Origin: Tamlana flava
GTDB taxonomy: Bacteria > Bacteroidota > Bacteroidia > Flavobacteriales > Flavobacteriaceae
DNA length: 64,000 nucleotides
Assembly: GCF_041287255.1 (NCBI RefSeq)
Contig: NZ_JBGGTX010000002.1
Location: 496,001 to 560,000 of the forward strand
Reading direction: 5' to 3'
Below are positions 54,850-62,892 of this stretch, in pieces; positions within the stretch are counted from its first letter, which is position 1, and each line of letters starts with the position of its first letter. Made by a program: the position numbers and the translations under genes. The notes under the pieces were generated by a model, which worked only from the letters and a program-made list of their open reading frames with translations, did no database searches and was not told the DNA's origin.

Positions 54850-55206
54850 ATGGCAAGAGACGAGCAACTAAAGGAACGCTGGGATTTGGTGGTTGAAAAA
54901 CTGTCCAACAAATTTGCAGATGGGGCGCCCATAGATTTGGATGCCATTATTTATTTAATAGGCTTGCAGGAACTCGGGCAGTTAAACCGGAGTTTTAAAA
55001 AAGACCAAAAACTGGATTTAATGCACATTGCCATATGTAAATTGCTGGCGCCTTATGGCTATTACGAACTCGATTTTGTTGATGACGAAGGCTGGCCGCA
55101 CTACAAAGTTTTGGAAGTTTTACCGCATTTAAAGGCGGGCGAGCAATCGGTTTTAATGAAGGAAGCCATTGTAAACTATTTTGTAGAAACCGATTATATT
55201 GATTGA
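54850..55206 (+). CDS. Small conserved cytosolic protein of unknown function
   Basis: A 118-residue protein with no signal or membrane segment and no recognised domain. Two notable stretches are APIDLDAIIYLIGLQELGQ and KLLAPYGYYELDFVDDEGWPHY. It is likely soluble and alpha-helical. It ends 68 bp before pheS; a palindromic repeat lies in between. Confidence 0.6.
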   Translation: MARDEQLKERWDLVVEKLSNKFADGAPIDLDAIIYLIGLQELGQLNRSFKKDQKLDLMHIAICKLLAPYGYYELDFVDDEGWPHYKVLEVLPHLKAGEQSVLMKEAIVNYFVETDYID

Positions 55207-55208
55207 TT

Positions 55209-55236
55209 GTCATGCTGAACTTGTTTCAGCATCTAA
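55209..55236. repeat. Short palindromic dispersed-type repeat before pheS
   Basis: ATGCTGAA (55212-55219) and TTCAGCAT (55225-55232) are perfect 8-bp inverted arms with a CTTGT loop, inside GTCATGCTGAACTTGTTTCA. This resembles a widely repeated intergenic motif in Bacteroidetes. Only this copy is in the window. Confidence 0.55.
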
Positions 55237-55274
55237 TAAAAAACCTTAAATTTGCCACCTATTTAAAGGATAAC

Positions 55275-56294
55275 ATGATAGATAAGATAAATGAACTCAT
55301 AGCCGAAGCCGAAGATTTTAAAGCCCAATCAAAGGAGGAGATTGAAGCGTTCCGAATTAAATATTTAGGTTCCAAAGGGCTTTTAAAACAGTATTTCGCA
55401 GAGTTTAAAAATGTAGCAAACGACCAAAAAAAGGAATTTGGCCAAACTATAAACAAACTTAAAAAAATTGCAGAAGATAAGGTTGATGCCCTAAAGGAAG
55501 AACTTGAAAGCAAGGAAGAAATAAAAGGCGTTTATGGTGATTTATCTCGTCCGGGTGCGCCTGTGCAAATTGGTGCGCGCCATCCTATTTCCATTGTAAA
55601 AAATCAAATTATTGATATTTTTTCGCGTATTGGTTTTAATGTGAGTGAAGGTCCAGAGATAGAAGACGATTGGCACAACTTTACCGCATTGAACTTACCA
55701 GAATATCATCCAGCACGCGATATGCAGGATACATTTTTTATTCAAACCAATCCAGATATTTTGTTGCGCACGCACACCAGCTCGGTACAGGTGCGTTATA
55801 TGGAAAACAATAAGCCGCCTATCAGGACCATTTCTCCTGGAAGGGTTTATAGAAATGAGGCTATTTCGGCACGTTCGCACTGTTTTTTCCATCAAGTTGA
55901 AGGACTTTACATTGATAGGGATGTCAGTTTTGCTGACTTAAAACAAACGCTTCAACATTTCACAACAGAAATGTTTGGAAAAAGCAAGATTCGTTTACGC
56001 CCAAGTTATTTCCCATTTACCGAACCAAGTGCTGAGGTGGATGTGTATTGGGGATTGGAAACAGAAATAGATTACCGAATTACAAAAGGTACCGGTTGGC
56101 TTGAAATTATGGGTTGCGGTATGGTAGACCCAAATGTTTTGGAAAATTGTGGCATCAACTCAAAAGAATATTCCGGGTTTGCTTTTGGTATGGGTATAGA
56201 CCGTATTGCCATGCTGCTGCATCAAATAGGTGATATTCGTTTGTTAAGTGAAAACGATGTGCGCTTTTTGGAGCAGTTTAAGTCTGCTTTGTAG
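55275..56294 (+). CDS. pheS: Phenylalanyl-tRNA synthetase alpha subunit
   Basis: A 339-residue class II synthetase subunit; charges tRNA-Phe with PheT. N-terminal coiled coil (about 1-85) binds tRNA. Class II motifs: motif 1 near ARHPISIVKNQIIDIF, motif 2 SPGRVYRNEAISARSHCFFHQVEG, motif 3 GFAFGMGIDRIAML. The start at 55275 (MIDKINELIAEA) is the family start; the open frame begins at 55203 but would translate a repeat. PheT is not in the window. Confidence 0.96.
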   Translation: MIDKINELIAEAEDFKAQSKEEIEAFRIKYLGSKGLLKQYFAEFKNVANDQKKEFGQTINKLKKIAEDKVDALKEELESKEEIKGVYGDLSRPGAPVQIGARHPISIVKNQIIDIFSRIGFNVSEGPEIEDDWHNFTALNLPEYHPARDMQDTFFIQTNPDILLRTHTSSVQVRYMENNKPPIRTISPGRVYRNEAISARSHCFFHQVEGLYIDRDVSFADLKQTLQHFTTEMFGKSKIRLRPSYFPFTEPSAEVDVYWGLETEIDYRITKGTGWLEIMGCGMVDPNVLENCGINSKEYSGFAFGMGIDRIAMLLHQIGDIRLLSENDVRFLEQFKSAL

Positions 56295-56297
56295 TCA

Positions 56298-56693
56298 ATG
56301 AAAAAAGACATTGAAATTCCAAAAGTTGAAGACCTTTATGTTGCTGTTGTAAACGAATACAATGAAGTGTATAAAACCCAAGACTGGAATGCCTACATCA
56401 TAAATGACAAAGATGTTGATTTAGAGATGGTGCTTATTGTTACCAGTGGCTATTCCGAAACCAAAAAAACAGCAACTTTCAGAAAGAAAATAGACGTTCT
56501 CCCTAAAAAAAGCTTTGCTAAAATTGAATTAATGGTTGAAGAATTGTTCGCATTGAACAACAGCTTTAAAGTGTCCTTTTTTGAAGGCAACCAAATGTTT
56601 GATAAAACCTACCTCTTTAGAAAAAACACCATAAACTTAAGGGCATTGCAGCCTGTTCCATTAATGGATGTAAAGGGCGTTTTGGTAAAGTAA
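56298..56693 (+). CDS. Small conserved protein downstream of pheS
   Basis: A 131-residue cytosolic protein beginning MKKDIEIPKVEDLYVAVVNEYN and ending VPLMDVKGVLVK. It has alternating strands without a recognised domain. It starts 3 bp after the pheS stop and is thus probably co-transcribed and coupled. Its function is unknown, though this position after pheS is, from memory, common in Flavobacteriia. Confidence 0.7.
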   Translation: MKKDIEIPKVEDLYVAVVNEYNEVYKTQDWNAYIINDKDVDLEMVLIVTSGYSETKKTATFRKKIDVLPKKSFAKIELMVEELFALNNSFKVSFFEGNQMFDKTYLFRKNTINLRALQPVPLMDVKGVLVK

Positions 56694-56699
56694 GTGTTT

Positions 56700-57524
56700 T
56701 TAAATCTTAAACGTAATCACGGGGCGTTTGGCATGGTTAACCAAATCTTCACTGATGCTTCCGTTAAAAAAATGCGAAATACCTTGTCTGCCGTGTGTAC
56801 TCATCCCAATTAAATCTGCACCAATGGATTCAGAAAAATGCATAATGCCTTTTTCAATGCTCATGTCGTTATAAATATTCAAGGTATGGTTTGAAGCTTT
56901 AAAGCTTTCAAGAAAATTTTGCATCCGTTGGTTAGCTTCTGATGATGTAATAAATTTATTGGGCGTGTTTACCATGAGTAAGTGCATTTTAGCACCCAGT
57001 TTATCGGCAAATTCCAAGGCTTTTTTAAATGTGGCTTTGCTTTCATCTTTAAAATCTGAGGCAAACACAAAATTGGCAATGTTAAATATTTTATGCTCCT
57101 TTTTTACCACCAATACAGGTGTTTCGGAAGTTCGTACCACTTTTTCGGTATTGCTGCCAATTAGTATTTCTCTCAAGCCATTTGCTCCGTTGGAACCCAT
57201 AATAATCAGGTCAATTTTCTGTTTTTTACATAGCTGAAAAATACCTTTGAAAATTTCATGAAAATCAACAGATTCATGAACCTTCAAACCTTCTAGATAA
57301 TCTTTGCTTTTTAGCTCCTCAAATTTTTTGTGCGCTAATTTCATGAAAAACATGGCCTCTGGCAAGCTACTGTGGGTGCCCATGGGGTCTACTTCCTGTA
57401 AAGGCATTTCAAGTATGTGCAGCAAGAAAATTTCGCAATCGTGTTTTTTGGCAATTTGTGCGGCTACTTTCAGGGCATTTTCGGCTTGGTCTGAAAAATC
57501 AGTGGGTACAAGTAATTTTTTCAT
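56700..57524 (-). CDS. Universal stress protein, two Usp domains
   Basis: A 274-residue tandem UspA protein. Domain 1 (about 1-143) has the ATP-binding pattern MGSNGANGLREILIGSNTEKV (G-x2-G-x9-G-S) and begins MKKLLVPTDFSDQAENAL. Domain 2 (about 150-274) has MSTHGRQGISHFFNGSISEDL, also a G-x2-G-x9-G-S pattern. Both ATP sites appear intact. It likely acts in stress survival. It is divergent from the rimP operon across 218 bp and meets the preceding convergent gene with a 6-bp gap. Confidence 0.92.
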   Translation of the reverse strand: MKKLLVPTDFSDQAENALKVAAQIAKKHDCEIFLLHILEMPLQEVDPMGTHSSLPEAMFFMKLAHKKFEELKSKDYLEGLKVHESVDFHEIFKGIFQLCKKQKIDLIIMGSNGANGLREILIGSNTEKVVRTSETPVLVVKKEHKIFNIANFVFASDFKDESKATFKKALEFADKLGAKMHLLMVNTPNKFITSSEANQRMQNFLESFKASNHTLNIYNDMSIEKGIMHFSESIGADLIGMSTHGRQGISHFFNGSISEDLVNHAKRPVITFKI

Positions 57525-57669
57525 CAGTTCACAGTTTAGTTAGTTTGTGTTTAAAAAATGATATTCATAAAAAAAGCGTAAAAAATTGTAAGCCCAGAAA
57601 TATCAAGCTTTCACAAGCAAGCGGTATTTAAATTTATGAAATATTCCTTTAAAAATCAATAAAATGTTA

Positions 57670-57677
57670 TATATTTG
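57670..57677 (+). promoter_or_regulatory. -7 box of the rimP-nusA-infB promoter
   Basis: TATATTTG is an exact match to TAnnTTTG. It lies 73 nt upstream of the rimP ATG and upstream of the leader hairpin. Transcription should start near 57683-57686. There is no clear -33 TTG. Confidence 0.6.
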
Positions 57678-57706
57678 CACCGTTGAAAGGCGAAATTAAA
57701 GATTAT

Positions 57707-57732
57707 GAGGGGACGAAAAGTCCCCTCTTTTT
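57707..57732 (+). promoter_or_regulatory. Terminator-like hairpin in the rimP leader
   Basis: GAGGGGAC (57707-57714) pairs perfectly with GTCCCCTC (57720-57727) with a 5-nt GAAAA loop, then a TTTTT run. It has the form of an intrinsic terminator, but sits between the promoter and rimP, 10 nt before its ATG. It may act as an attenuator or block ribosome loading. Confidence 0.6.
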
Positions 57733-57742
57733 ATACTAAAAA

Positions 57743-58204
57743 ATGTTTAAAACCAAGGTTGCCGAATTACTGGATGCTGCGCTGATTGAAAGACCAGATT
57801 TGTTCCTTATTGATTTGTCCATTTCAGGCGATAGCCACATTAAGGTGATTATTGATGGCGACAATGGTATTTTGGTTGAAGACTGTATGTTTGTAAGCCG
57901 TGCCATTGAGCATAATTTGGACAGGGAAGAACAAGATTTTTCGTTGGAAGTTATGTCGTCCGGAGTAGCATCAGCGTTGGTGCACAAGCGACAGTATAAA
58001 AAGAACGTTAAAAGAACCTTGAAGGTTAAAACGGCTGAGGAAGAAATGGAAGGGGTTTTAACCAAAGCATCGGATGATGACATTACGTTAGAGTGGAAAG
58101 TTAGAGAGCCAAAACCTGTGGGCAAAGGCAAAGTAACCATAAAAAAGGAAGTTCATATTCCTTACGAAAATATTGTAGAAGCAAAAGTTATGATTAAATT
58201 TTAA
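57743..58204 (+). CDS. rimP: Ribosome maturation factor RimP
   Basis: A 153-residue 30S assembly factor. The N-terminal alpha/beta domain is recognised by DLSISGDSHIKVIIDGDNGILVEDC and LEVMSSGV, and the C-terminal SH3-like domain by KRTLKVKTAEEEMEGVL and IPYENIVEAKVMIKF. The usual rimP-nusA-infB order follows, with 12 bp to nusA. The leader carries a hairpin with a T-run. Confidence 0.95.
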   Translation: MFKTKVAELLDAALIERPDLFLIDLSISGDSHIKVIIDGDNGILVEDCMFVSRAIEHNLDREEQDFSLEVMSSGVASALVHKRQYKKNVKRTLKVKTAEEEMEGVLTKASDDDITLEWKVREPKPVGKGKVTIKKEVHIPYENIVEAKVMIKF

Positions 58205-58216
58205 TTTTAAAGAGAT

Positions 58217-59449
58217 ATGGAAAATGTCGCGTTGATTGAATCTTTTTCAGAATTCAAAGACGATAAACTCATTGATAGAGTTACGTTAATGGCAATTTTA
58301 GAGGATGTTTTTAGAAGTGCCCTTAAGAAGAAATTTGGTGATGATGATAATTTTGACATTATTGTTAACCCAGATAAGGGTGACTTAGAGATATGGAGAA
58401 ATAGAGTTGTTGTTGCCGATGGTGAGGTTGAAGACGAAAACCAAGAAATTTCATTGTCTGAAGCACGCAAAATTGAGCCAGATTTTGAAGTGGGAGAAGA
58501 TGTGTCTGAAGAAGTAAAACTTATCAATTTGGGAAGACGTGCTATTTTGGCATTACGACAAAACCTGATTTCAAAAATCCATGAGCACGACAATACCATA
58601 ATCTACAAACAATTTAAAGATTTAGTTGGCGAGATATATACTGCCGAGGTGCATCACATACGTCACAGAGCGGTTATTTTATTGGACGATGAAGGCAACG
58701 AAATTGTGCTTCCAAAAGACAAACAAATACCGTCAGATTTCTTTAGAAAAGGAGATAACGTACGTGGTGTTATTGACAGTGTTGAGCTTAAGGGAGCCAA
58801 ACCAACCATTATAATGAGCAGAAGCTCCCCAGTATTTTTGGAAAAATTATTTGAACAAGAAATACCAGAAGTTTTTGATGGATTGATTACCATTAAAAAT
58901 GTAGTGAGAATACCAGGTGAAAAAGCAAAAGTAGCCGTAGATTCTTATGACGACAGAATTGACCCAGTAGGCGCTTGCGTTGGTATGAAGGGGTCTAGAA
59001 TTCACGGTATTGTTCGTGAGTTGGGCAATGAAAATATTGATGTGATTAATTACACCAACAACTTGCAATTATACATTACCAGAGCGTTAAGCCCTGCCCG
59101 TGTAACATCAATTAAAATTGATGAAGAAGCTAAACGTGCCGAGGTTATTTTAAAACCAGAAGAAGTAAGTAAGGCTATTGGTAGAGGTGGACACAACATC
59201 CGTTTGGCAGGTCAGCTAACTGGTTATGAAATCGATGTATTCAGGGAAGGTGCAGAAGAAGATGTTGAATTAAGAGAATTCTCTGATGAAATTGAAGGTT
59301 GGATCATTGAAGAGTTCAGCAAAGCTGGATTGGACACCGCAAAAAGTGTATTGGAGCAAGAGGTTGATGATTTGGTAAAAAGAACAGACTTAGAAGAAGA
59401 AACCATTTTAGATGTTATCAGGATTCTAAGAGAAGAATTTGAAGAATAG
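58217..59449 (+). CDS. nusA: Transcription termination/antitermination factor NusA
   Basis: A 410-residue protein that binds RNA polymerase and controls pausing and termination. N-terminal RNAP-binding domain (about 1-130), S1 domain (about 135-200, VGEIYTAEVHHIRHRAVILLDDEGNEIVLPK), KH1 and KH2 (DPVGACVGMKGSRIHGIVRELG; EEVSKAIGRGGHNIRLAGQLTGYEI). The short C-terminus lacks the acidic repeats of E. coli NusA, as usual in Bacteroidetes. 78 bp to infB. Confidence 0.96.
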   Translation: MENVALIESFSEFKDDKLIDRVTLMAILEDVFRSALKKKFGDDDNFDIIVNPDKGDLEIWRNRVVVADGEVEDENQEISLSEARKIEPDFEVGEDVSEEVKLINLGRRAILALRQNLISKIHEHDNTIIYKQFKDLVGEIYTAEVHHIRHRAVILLDDEGNEIVLPKDKQIPSDFFRKGDNVRGVIDSVELKGAKPTIIMSRSSPVFLEKLFEQEIPEVFDGLITIKNVVRIPGEKAKVAVDSYDDRIDPVGACVGMKGSRIHGIVRELGNENIDVINYTNNLQLYITRALSPARVTSIKIDEEAKRAEVILKPEEVSKAIGRGGHNIRLAGQLTGYEIDVFREGAEEDVELREFSDEIEGWIIEEFSKAGLDTAKSVLEQEVDDLVKRTDLEEETILDVIRILREEFEE

Positions 59450-59527
59450 TAAATAATAATGCAGTTTTGCATTACTTTGTGCCTGAATTGGCACAAAATA
59501 TAGATTTGAGTATTTTAAAGGCAATTT

Positions 59528-62236
59528 ATGGCTGAAACAATTAGATTAAATAAAGTATTACGCGAACTGAACATTTCTCTAGATCGTGCTGTGGAATTTT
59601 TGGATTCCAAAGGCATTGATATAGAAAAGCGTCCGACTACAAAAATTTCTGAGGAAACCTATCATATTCTTTCAGATGAATTTGAGACGGATGCCAACAA
59701 GAAAATGAAGTCGCAAAAAGTTAGTGAAGCTAAGCTAAAAGAAAAGGAAGATTTGCGCATTAAGCGTGAACAAGAATTGGAAGACAAGCAAAAAGCGGAA
59801 GAAGCCAAAGAAAGAGCCCGACAAGAAGAAGTTGTAAAAGCATCAAAAACATTATCCGGCCCAAAACAGGTTGGCAAAATTGATTTAGATTCTAATAAGC
59901 CTAAACCAGTTTCCGAAGATAAAAGGCCGACTGAAGAACCAGTTTCTAAAGTAGAAGAAAAGGTAGAAGCTCCAAAGGCAAAAGAAGAAGCAAAAATAGA
60001 AAAGCTATCAAAACCTGAGCCTAAAAAGGTTGAGATAGATGGTGAAATGGTGGTACCTGATGAACAGGTTAAAACACAATACCAAAAACTTAGTGGCCCG
60101 AAAATAGCAGGTGATAAAATTGATTTGTCCCAGTTCAACAAGCCAAAGAAAAAGAAGGAAGAAAAGAAAGCGGAATCAAAGCCTGGAGATGCTGCGTCCT
60201 CAAACAAAAAGAAGCGCCGTAGAATAAGCAAGGGAGGTGGACTTCAAGATAATAAAGGTGATAACCGCACTGGTGGTGATCGATTTAAGGGTAAAGGACA
60301 AGGGCGTCGAAATATATTAAAAGAGGAGCCTAGCGAAGAAGATGTTAAAAAACAAGTGCGCGAAACACTTGAAAAACTTCAGGGGAAATCCGCTAAAGGT
60401 AAAGGTGCTAAGTACAGAAGAGACAAAAGAGATCATCACAGAGAACAATCTGAACTTGATCAGCAATTAGAGGCAGAAGAAAGCAAAATATTAAAAGTAA
60501 CTGAGTTTGTTACGGCAAGTGAAGTTGCAACTATGATGGATGTTAGTGTAACCGAAATTATTTCGGCATGTATGTCACTTGGTATGATGGTGACCATGAA
60601 CCAGCGCTTAGATGCAGAAACACTATCAATAGTTGCTGAAGAATTTGGATATAAGGTTTCTTTCGTAACCGCTGATATTGAAGAATCAATTGAAGAATTT
60701 GAGGATAAACCAGAAGATTTAGAGCCAAGAGCGCCTATCGTTACAGTTATGGGGCATGTAGATCATGGTAAAACATCACTTCTGGACTACATTCGTGAAG
60801 AAAATGTAATTGCGGGTGAATCAGGTGGAATTACACAGCATATAGGTGCTTATGGTGTAGAATTAGAAGGCGGACAAAAAATAGCATTTTTAGATACACC
60901 TGGTCACGAGGCCTTTACCGCTATGCGTGCGCGTGGGGCCCAAGTTACTGATATTGCCATTATTGTTGCAGCGGCAGATGATGATATTATGCCGCAAACT
61001 AAGGAGGCGATTTCACATGCCCAAGCGGCAGGTGTTCCTATTGTGTTTGCAATTAATAAAATTGATAAACCAGATGCCAACCCTGACAAGATTAAGGAAG
61101 GATTGGCCAATATGAATTTATTGGTAGAAGATTGGGGTGGCAAAATCCAGTCGCATGATATTTCCGCAAAATTTGGTACGGGTGTAAAAGAGCTTTTAGA
61201 AAAAGTATTGTTGGAGGCTGAATTATTAGAGTTAAAGGCAAATCCAAATAAACCAGCCGTAGGTACAGTTGTTGAAGCATTTTTAGACAAAGGTCGTGGG
61301 TATGTGTCAACTGTCTTGGTGCAAGCTGGAACCTTAAGGGTTGGCGATTATGTTTTAGCAGGTCAGCACAGTGGTAAGATTAAGGCGATGCACGATGAGC
61401 GAGGTAATGATGTGCAAGCAGCAGGGCCATCTACACCGGTATCCATTCTAGGATTGGACGGTGCACCGCAAGCAGGTGATAAGTTCAATGTTTTTGAGGA
61501 CGAACGCGAAGCAAAACAAATTGCTGCAAAACGTGCTCAGTTACAACGTGAGCAATCAGTTAGAACACAACGCCATATTACTCTTGATGAGATTGGTCGT
61601 AGAATTGCTCTCGGAGATTTCCAAGAATTAAACATCATTCTTAAAGGTGATGTGGACGGTTCTGTAGAAGCACTCACAGATTCGTTCCAAAAATTATCAA
61701 CAGAAGAAATTCATGTAAATATCATTCATAAAGGTGTTGGGGCTATAACTGAAAGTGATGTGTTGTTGGCTTCGGCTTCCGATGCTATTATTATCGGATT
61801 TAACGTGCGTCCAGTAGGAAATGCTAGATCAATTGCAGATAAAGAAGAAATCGATATTAGAACATATTCAATAATCTACGATGCGATAAACGACCTGAAA
61901 GACGCTATGGAAGGTATGTTGTCACCAGAGCTTAAAGAAGAAATTACAGGTACGGCTGAAATTAGAGAAATATTCAAGGTTTCAAAAGTGGGAAGTATAG
62001 CGGGTTGTATGGTAACCAACGGAAAAATTTTCCGAAGCTCCGGAGTTCGATTGATACGAGATGGGGTAGTGGTCCACACAGGAGAATTGGCTTCCCTGAA
62101 ACGTTTTAAAGACGACGTTAAGGAAGTTGCTAAAGGTTACGACTGTGGTATGCAAATTAAAAACTACAACGATATTTATGAAGGTGACATTATTGAAGCC
62201 TTCCACGAAGTTGAAGTAAAAAAGAAACTGAAATAA
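59528..62236 (+). CDS. infB: Translation initiation factor IF-2
   Basis: A 902-residue GTPase that delivers initiator tRNA. N-terminal IF2N (MAETIRLNKVLRELNISLDRAVEFL) leads to a long Lys/Glu/Pro-rich linker (about 55-310). The second IF2N-like domain precedes the G domain, with G1 GHVDHGKTS, G3 DTPGHE, G4 NKID. Domains II-IV follow to the C-terminus. The linker is typical of the Bacteroidetes form. A strong terminator follows 10 bp after the stop. Confidence 0.97.
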   Translation: MAETIRLNKVLRELNISLDRAVEFLDSKGIDIEKRPTTKISEETYHILSDEFETDANKKMKSQKVSEAKLKEKEDLRIKREQELEDKQKAEEAKERARQEEVVKASKTLSGPKQVGKIDLDSNKPKPVSEDKRPTEEPVSKVEEKVEAPKAKEEAKIEKLSKPEPKKVEIDGEMVVPDEQVKTQYQKLSGPKIAGDKIDLSQFNKPKKKKEEKKAESKPGDAASSNKKKRRRISKGGGLQDNKGDNRTGGDRFKGKGQGRRNILKEEPSEEDVKKQVRETLEKLQGKSAKGKGAKYRRDKRDHHREQSELDQQLEAEESKILKVTEFVTASEVATMMDVSVTEIISACMSLGMMVTMNQRLDAETLSIVAEEFGYKVSFVTADIEESIEEFEDKPEDLEPRAPIVTVMGHVDHGKTSLLDYIREENVIAGESGGITQHIGAYGVELEGGQKIAFLDTPGHEAFTAMRARGAQVTDIAIIVAAADDDIMPQTKEAISHAQAAGVPIVFAINKIDKPDANPDKIKEGLANMNLLVEDWGGKIQSHDISAKFGTGVKELLEKVLLEAELLELKANPNKPAVGTVVEAFLDKGRGYVSTVLVQAGTLRVGDYVLAGQHSGKIKAMHDERGNDVQAAGPSTPVSILGLDGAPQAGDKFNVFEDEREAKQIAAKRAQLQREQSVRTQRHITLDEIGRRIALGDFQELNIILKGDVDGSVEALTDSFQKLSTEEIHVNIIHKGVGAITESDVLLASASDAIIIGFNVRPVGNARSIADKEEIDIRTYSIIYDAINDLKDAMEGMLSPELKEEITGTAEIREIFKVSKVGSIAGCMVTNGKIFRSSGVRLIRDGVVVHTGELASLKRFKDDVKEVAKGYDCGMQIKNYNDIYEGDIIEAFHEVEVKKKLK

Positions 62237-62246
62237 AATGAAAAAT

Positions 62247-62277
62247 AAAAAAGCCGCGCAAGTTGCGCGGCTTTTTT
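62247..62277 (+). terminator. Terminator of the rimP-nusA-infB operon
   Basis: A 14-bp perfect stem (62247-62260 with 62264-62277) around an AGT loop with GC-rich core GCCGCGCA and A/T ends. The T-run overlaps the last codons of the convergent SPOR gene by 2 bp and may also terminate that gene's transcript. Confidence 0.95.
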
Positions 62278-62677
62278 ATTTACTATTATTATTTTTCGGT
62301 TTGAAAATAAATGCACTAGGGAATGTTCGCTTAATTTTTTGAAGTGCCCGGTCGGCTTCCAAACGTGTTCTAAAATTACCTGCCCATATTTTGAAATTGG
62401 GTGTTTCATATTGCATTGTCGGTTTCCAATCTGCAAAAGTCTTGCTGAATTCACTTTGTGCACTTTGTGCACCAGAGCGATTTCCTGAATAAACCTGTAT
62501 TTTGTATCGGTCAGAGTCATCATCACTTTTGTTCATCTCCTTTTTCAGATTTAACAAAACATCTATTTTTTTGTCCTGATTTACCGTTACATTTCCTTGT
62601 TGGGAATAGCTGAATGATACACACAATAGGAAGGCAAAAAGACTTAAAAAACTGATTTTCAATTTTAATGGTTCCAT
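62276..62677 (-). CDS. SPOR-domain protein
   Basis: A 133-residue exported protein: a signal peptide (FLLCVSFSYSQ), a short linker and a C-terminal SPOR-like domain (about 60-130, RYKIQVYSGNRSGAQSAQSEF, YETPNFKIWAGNFRTRLEAD, RTFPSAFIFKP). SPOR domains bind denuded peptidoglycan at septa. The start at 62677 gives a plausible signal; a longer frame goes to 62695. Its stop overlaps the infB terminator. Confidence 0.85.
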   Translation of the reverse strand: MEPLKLKISFLSLFAFLLCVSFSYSQQGNVTVNQDKKIDVLLNLKKEMNKSDDDSDRYKIQVYSGNRSGAQSAQSEFSKTFADWKPTMQYETPNFKIWAGNFRTRLEADRALQKIKRTFPSAFIFKPKNNNSK

Positions 62678-62779
62678 TTTCAAAATATTTATCACAAATG
62701 TATAGGTTATTAACTAAAAAGAGGGCTTTTTTATTATTTAGAATTACTCTAAATTAGCCATTAACACTTCTCTAACATT

Positions 62780-62808
62780 TTGGGAATCGACTTTTAATAT
62801 TACTTTTG
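62780..62808 (+). promoter_or_regulatory. Promoter of the alternative complex III operon
   Basis: TTG (62780-62782) and TACTTTTG (62801-62808) match the Bacteroidetes -33 TTG / -7 TAnnTTTG consensus with 18 nt between. The expected start near 62815 leaves a leader of about 78 nt before the actA ATG at 62893. Confidence 0.6.
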
Positions 62809-62892
62809 CGAGAGATTTTTTTAACTGTATTTTTTCTGTTTTTGTTAAAGAAAAAATCGTACCAAAGTATAGAAGTTAATATAACCAACAAT

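Noticed and set aside
59662..60231. 189-codon minus-strand frame, Ser/Phe-rich
   Set aside because: Antisense to the Lys/Glu-rich linker of IF-2; the plus-strand gene is certain.
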